Of a stretch of 16,310 bases of DNA, positions 13,991 to 16,310 are shown one piece after another (position 1 is the stretch's first letter; every line of letters begins with the position of its first letter). Below the pieces are notes generated by a model. That model was not told the origin of the DNA. It worked only from the letters and a program-made list of their open reading frames with translations, and did no database searches. Source of the DNA: Clostridiales bacterium UBA4698 (GTDB lineage Bacteria > Bacillota > Clostridia > TANB77 > UBA1234). The stretch spans positions 1-16,310 of the forward strand of contig DHKI01000033.1 in the NCBI GenBank assembly GCA_002404755.1. The letters are read 5' to 3'. A program made the position numbers and the translations under genes.

Positions 13991-15439
13991 TTTATCTCCT
14001 GAAACTTCTGTCAAATCAGTGCATTGAGCAAAAATATATCTGTTTGCATTTAATTCTCCAAATTGCTTTACTTTAGTTAAATAAGGGGTGTAATATGAAT
14101 TCGTTGCAGTAACATCATAATATTGAGTATATCCCCAAACAGGGCATTCCCCTGCAATTGCTATCTCATACACTCCAGCCTTCGCATACGTATGTGTTGG
14201 GAATTCAGTTGTTATTGTTTCTATTGCTGTGCCATCGCCCCAATCAACTGTGATGTTTAATCCTGTGCCTTGTACTGGTAGTTTTATTTCTGTATTATCC
14301 GCTGGTATTGTCCACTCGGTTATCATTAGTTTCGAATTATCAAATTGTACATCTGCGATTTGTGTTTCGCTAAGTATCAAAAGTGTTGCTATGCTAGATA
14401 ATTTTGCTTCTTCATATTTGTAATACTCTCCACCTACAGAACATCTAAATTGATAATTTTCATATTCTTCTTTTACTGGAGATATTGTTAATTCTGCTGT
14501 CTTTGCACCATTTCCCATGCTGTCTGGAACTTCGGTCCATGTTGTGTTTGTGCCAGATGCTTTGTATAGCCATCTATATGTAAGGTTTGTCGAACCAGTT
14601 GTGTCTACTCTGAATTTAACTGTTGCACCAGCGTATACACTTTGAGATGCCGGTTGCTCAACAATTTCGTACTCTTCATTTATGTATTGAATGTCTATGT
14701 AACCTTTGCTTGTTACTTGAAGTGTTGCACTGTCTGATTCTTTGGCATACTCGTCACCATAATAATAGTTTGTGCTTCTTACTAAACATCTATATTGATA
14801 ATGGTCTTGGCTACCTGTTAATACCGTAGTTGTGAATGTGTTTGTATCAAAACCAGTGCCATCGCTTTTGGTCAAGTTAGTCCAAGCTGAGTTTGGAAGA
14901 GAAGATTTGTATTGCCACTGATAAGTTAAATCCGTGCCAGTTGCTTCTACTGTGAATGTTGCCTTTTCACCCACAGCAAGAGTTTGCGATAATGGTTGAG
15001 TTGTGATTACAGGTGCGGTTGGAGTTTCGCTGACGTACTTAATCTCGAAGATTTGGTCATCTAACACATACAAGCTTGCCGCATTAGACATTATAGCCTT
15101 ATCTCCAGAATAAGTATCGTCTGAAACTAGACACCTGTACAAATATTCATTTTGGTCATTTGCCACAAGTTTAAGCTTGTTGGTTGTCGCTCCTGAATCT
15201 GTCGAATTTGTCCATGTTCCGCCTTTTATACGCGGCTTATACTGCCACTGATATTTTAGATTTTCACCAGTCGCAGTTATGCTGAACTCAACATTGGCAC
15301 CATATACATTTCTTTGAGATTCTGGATGTTCCATTATCATCGGAGGACCATAACGACCTCCATATGCAACGCCAGTATACATTCCAAGCATCATCACTGT
15401 GGCAATTATTAACTTAACGAATTTAGGCAATCTTCTCAT
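13694..15439 (-). CDS. BspA-like surface protein, N-terminal segment (upstream of frameshift)
   Basis: This is the start of the giant protein. The signal peptide MRRLPKFVKLIIATVMMLGM, followed by YTGVAYG, indicates Sec export. Three tandem Ig-like domains follow (about 30-125, 140-245 and 255-360), each with a YQWQYK or YRWLYK strand and an (E)YLYRCLV-type cysteine strand. Next is a PKD-like domain (VDWGDG, then THTYAKAGVYEIAI, about 370-455), then the first BspA/DUF285 repeats. The ATG at 15439 is 8 bases after GGGAG; an upstream in-frame TTG at 15460 is less likely. The frame runs out as NVQRYGGYIFRL after a one-base insertion near 13726. Omitting that base gives NVNGMEGIFSDCRNLISLDV, a repeat of exactly normal length. 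The intact protein would have about 1958 residues. Confidence 0.87.
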   Translation of the reverse strand: MRRLPKFVKLIIATVMMLGMYTGVAYGGRYGPPMIMEHPESQRNVYGANVEFSITATGENLKYQWQYKPRIKGGTWTNSTDSGATTNKLKLVANDQNEYLYRCLVSDDTYSGDKAIMSNAASLYVLDDQIFEIKYVSETPTAPVITTQPLSQTLAVGEKATFTVEATGTDLTYQWQYKSSLPNSAWTNLTKSDGTGFDTNTFTTTVLTGSQDHYQYRCLVRSTNYYYGDEYAKESDSATLQVTSKGYIDIQYINEEYEIVEQPASQSVYAGATVKFRVDTTGSTNLTYRWLYKASGTNTTWTEVPDSMGNGAKTAELTISPVKEEYENYQFRCSVGGEYYKYEEAKLSSIATLLILSETQIADVQFDNSKLMITEWTIPADNTEIKLPVQGTGLNITVDWGDGTAIETITTEFPTHTYAKAGVYEIAIAGECPVWGYTQYYDVTATNSYYTPYLTKVKQFGELNANRYIFAQCTDLTEVSGDKLITENTFKNVTDMSYMFAECTNLVTIDLSRFDTSKVTSMYAMFGKCQSLKTLDLRSFDTSKVESMGYMFLKCENLVELDISSFNTQNVQRYGGYIFRL

Positions 15440-15564
15440 ACTTTTCTCTCCCTCTCGCAACGGTTGTGTTTGTTTTTATGGAGCCCACTTAAGCTCCTCT
15501 ACTTTTGTAGCGGTTTTTGTTTTTCATAGAATAGCACGCACTACTCCAGTAAGTTTATCGTTTG
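15440..15564 (-). promoter_or_regulatory. Structured 5' leader of the bspA-like gene
   Basis: About 125 bases separate the expected transcription start from the ATG, long for this genome. It contains two small hairpins on the minus strand: CTAC-AAAA-GTAG (15510-15499) and GGAGC with an 8-base loop and GCTCC (15497-15480), followed by an A-rich stretch and the ribosome binding site. On the plus strand the first hairpin is followed by TTTTTGTTTTT and would look like a terminator. I could not match it to a known riboswitch class. Confidence 0.4.
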
Positions 15565-15569
15565 CTTTT

Positions 15570-15597
15570 ATTATAATATATAAAACAAAAGTGTCTA
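15570..15597 (-). promoter_or_regulatory. Promoter of the bspA-like gene
   Basis: Minus strand: -35 TAGACA at 15597-15592, 16-bp spacer, perfect -10 TATAAT at 15575-15570. Just upstream, 15599-15621 is unusually GC-rich (GCGAAACGC and CGTACG dyads) in otherwise AT-rich DNA and may bind a regulator. From here to the terminator at 15717 I see no gene. Confidence 0.65.
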
Positions 15598-15716
15598 GTC
15601 GCGAAACGCGTGCGTACGAGCATGTTTAAAGCTTTTATAACTTATGCGATTTTACGGAAGTACAAACTCATAATTTTTAGATTTTCCGTTTTTAGGTTTT
15701 ATTAAATTTGAGTTAA

Positions 15717-15756
15717 AAAAATATTACAAGCATGTTAAAATGCTTGTAATATTTTT
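15717..15756. terminator. Strong hairpin terminator after the Rpn gene
   Basis: A perfect 17-bp stem (15717-15733 with 15740-15756) with a 6-base loop is A-rich on one side and T-rich on the other. It lies about 115 bases downstream of the Rpn stop codon on the minus strand and separates it from the bspA-like promoter. The bases between 15757 and 15869 hold no gene that I can see. Confidence 0.8.
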
Positions 15757-15869
15757 GTAATATTTTAATTATTAATTTGGTGGTGATTGTGCATTATGCG
15801 GTGTGCGTAATGGTTTGAGGATTTATATTGGTGTGTTAGTAAGTTGTTTTTATAATTACTAATATGCTA

Positions 15870-16310
15870 TTACAGTTTCTCAATCTCCTCTTCTGCCAAA
15901 CCCGTAATCCCTGATATTTGTTTTATATCCATACCTGATTGTTTTAGTTTTTTAGCTATCGACAATTTCTCCTCTGCTTTGCCTTGCTCTATGCCTTCCT
16001 TTTTACCTTGTTCTATCCCTTCCTTCTTGCCTTGCTCTATACCTTCTTGTTTTGCATCATAATCATCTTGCAGTATTTCTCTTCTTGCTCTTTCTCTTAC
16101 TTCTATTATCGCCATCATTTTTTCATCTGAGGTTATTTTCTTGTATTGTTCTTCTGCTTCTTGTATCTGTTTTTCTGTATAACAAGCCATTTCTACCGCC
16201 TCCTTTTTATCATGCTTTATGAACCATAACCATGCTTCCATCTTGCTTAGCTCCATTTTATCATGAAAGTGTAACTTTTTCAACTCAATTATATGTATCT
16301 CTTCATGCAT
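15870..16310 (-). CDS. Rpn-family nuclease, C-terminal part (cut by window edge)
   Basis: These 146 codons open at the window edge with MHEEIHIIELKKLHFHDKME and contain MEAWLWFIKHDKKEAVEM, the conserved middle of Rpn/PD-(D/E)XK transposase-family proteins. They are followed by three tandem GIEQGKKE units and a C-terminal SIAKKLKQSGMDIKQISGIT helix pair. The variable C-terminal tail is the part thought to decide DNA specificity in this family. The Met at the edge is not the gene start: the catalytic half is missing here and present in the same frame at 1-470. Small C-terminal Rpn forms made from internal starts are known in E. coli, but none is shown here. Confidence 0.9.
   Translation of the reverse strand: MHEEIHIIELKKLHFHDKMELSKMEAWLWFIKHDKKEAVEMACYTEKQIQEAEEQYKKITSDEKMMAIIEVRERARREILQDDYDAKQEGIEQGKKEGIEQGKKEGIEQGKAEEKLSIAKKLKQSGMDIKQISGITGLAEEEIEKL
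15981..16052 (-). repeat. Three tandem 24-bp coding repeats (GIEQGKKE)
   Basis: Three in-frame 24-bp units at 15981-16004, 16005-16028 and 16029-16052 encode GIEQGKKE-like octapeptides. Such units are common in Rpn proteins and can change number by slippage without breaking the frame. Confidence 0.9.
16288..16310. repeat. Terminal 23-bp direct repeat, right copy
   Basis: This is identical to bases 1-23 and in the same orientation, inside Rpn coding sequence. Confidence 0.97.

Noticed and set aside
15440..15564. Cyclic-di-GMP riboswitch in the bspA-like leader
   Set aside because: GCAAAC is present, but the other conserved GEMM elements and stems are not, so no class was assigned.
15981..16052. 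CRISPR-like tandem repeats
   Set aside because: The units are directly adjacent with no spacers, in frame, and encode GIEQGKKE in an Rpn protein.
1..16310. Plasmid or phage genome
   Set aside because: There is no replication initiator, partition, capsid, terminase or portal gene, and spoIVA is a chromosomal gene. Circularity remains an open point because of the terminal repeat.

Overview
The window is about 16.3 kb of AT-rich, low-GC DNA from a spore-forming Firmicute, most likely an anaerobic gut-type clostridium. The evidence for this is a clear spoIVA gene, strong AGGAGG-type ribosome binding sites, sigma-A promoters of TTGACA/TATAAT type, an Rpn-family nuclease and a very large BspA-like surface protein. 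No rRNA, tRNA, CRISPR array or plasmid replication gene was seen.

Layout. Positions 1-470 hold the N-terminal part of an Rpn-family nuclease gene running off the left edge. Positions 646-2261 hold an AbiE-type toxin-antitoxin operon (abiEi-abiEii, minus strand) bracketed by two identical 39-bp direct repeats that contain a recombinase-site-like dyad. Positions 2262-3007 hold a terminator, a frameshifted small membrane-protein gene and a short, compositionally different ORF remnant. Positions 3008-4348 encode a glycogen/starch-synthase-like glycosyltransferase with its own promoter and terminator. Positions 4581-5943 are a second toxin-antitoxin operon: a HigB/RelE-like toxin and a HigA-type antitoxin fused to an ImmA/IrrE metallopeptidase. 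Positions 6080-6532 encode the C-terminal end of a tyrosine recombinase. Positions 6752-8653 hold a small multi-pass membrane protein and spoIVA. Positions 8845-9511 are a third toxin-antitoxin operon whose HigB toxin is frameshifted while HigA is intact. Positions 9562-15439 are one giant secreted BspA-like protein (three Ig-like domains, about ten BspA/DUF285 leucine-rich repeats, then FN3 and Ig-like domains) split by one base at about 13726. Positions 15870-16310 are the C-terminal part of an Rpn gene running off the right edge.

How it fits together. Chromosomal functions (sporulation, glucan synthesis, adhesion) are interleaved with three small accessory toxin-antitoxin modules, an integrase relic and Rpn genes, as in a hot spot where small cassettes come and go. 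The first and last 23 bases of the window are identical and in the same orientation. Joined there, the two Rpn pieces give one uninterrupted 295-residue protein. So either the molecule is circular, or the assembly stopped twice inside copies of a multicopy Rpn gene; the chromosomal gene content favours the second.

The most notable features are the 39-bp repeat-bounded AbiE cassette, the apparent AUA start of the AbiE toxin, and several single-base frameshifts (bspA-like gene, higB, small membrane gene), which are either real decay or uncorrected consensus errors.
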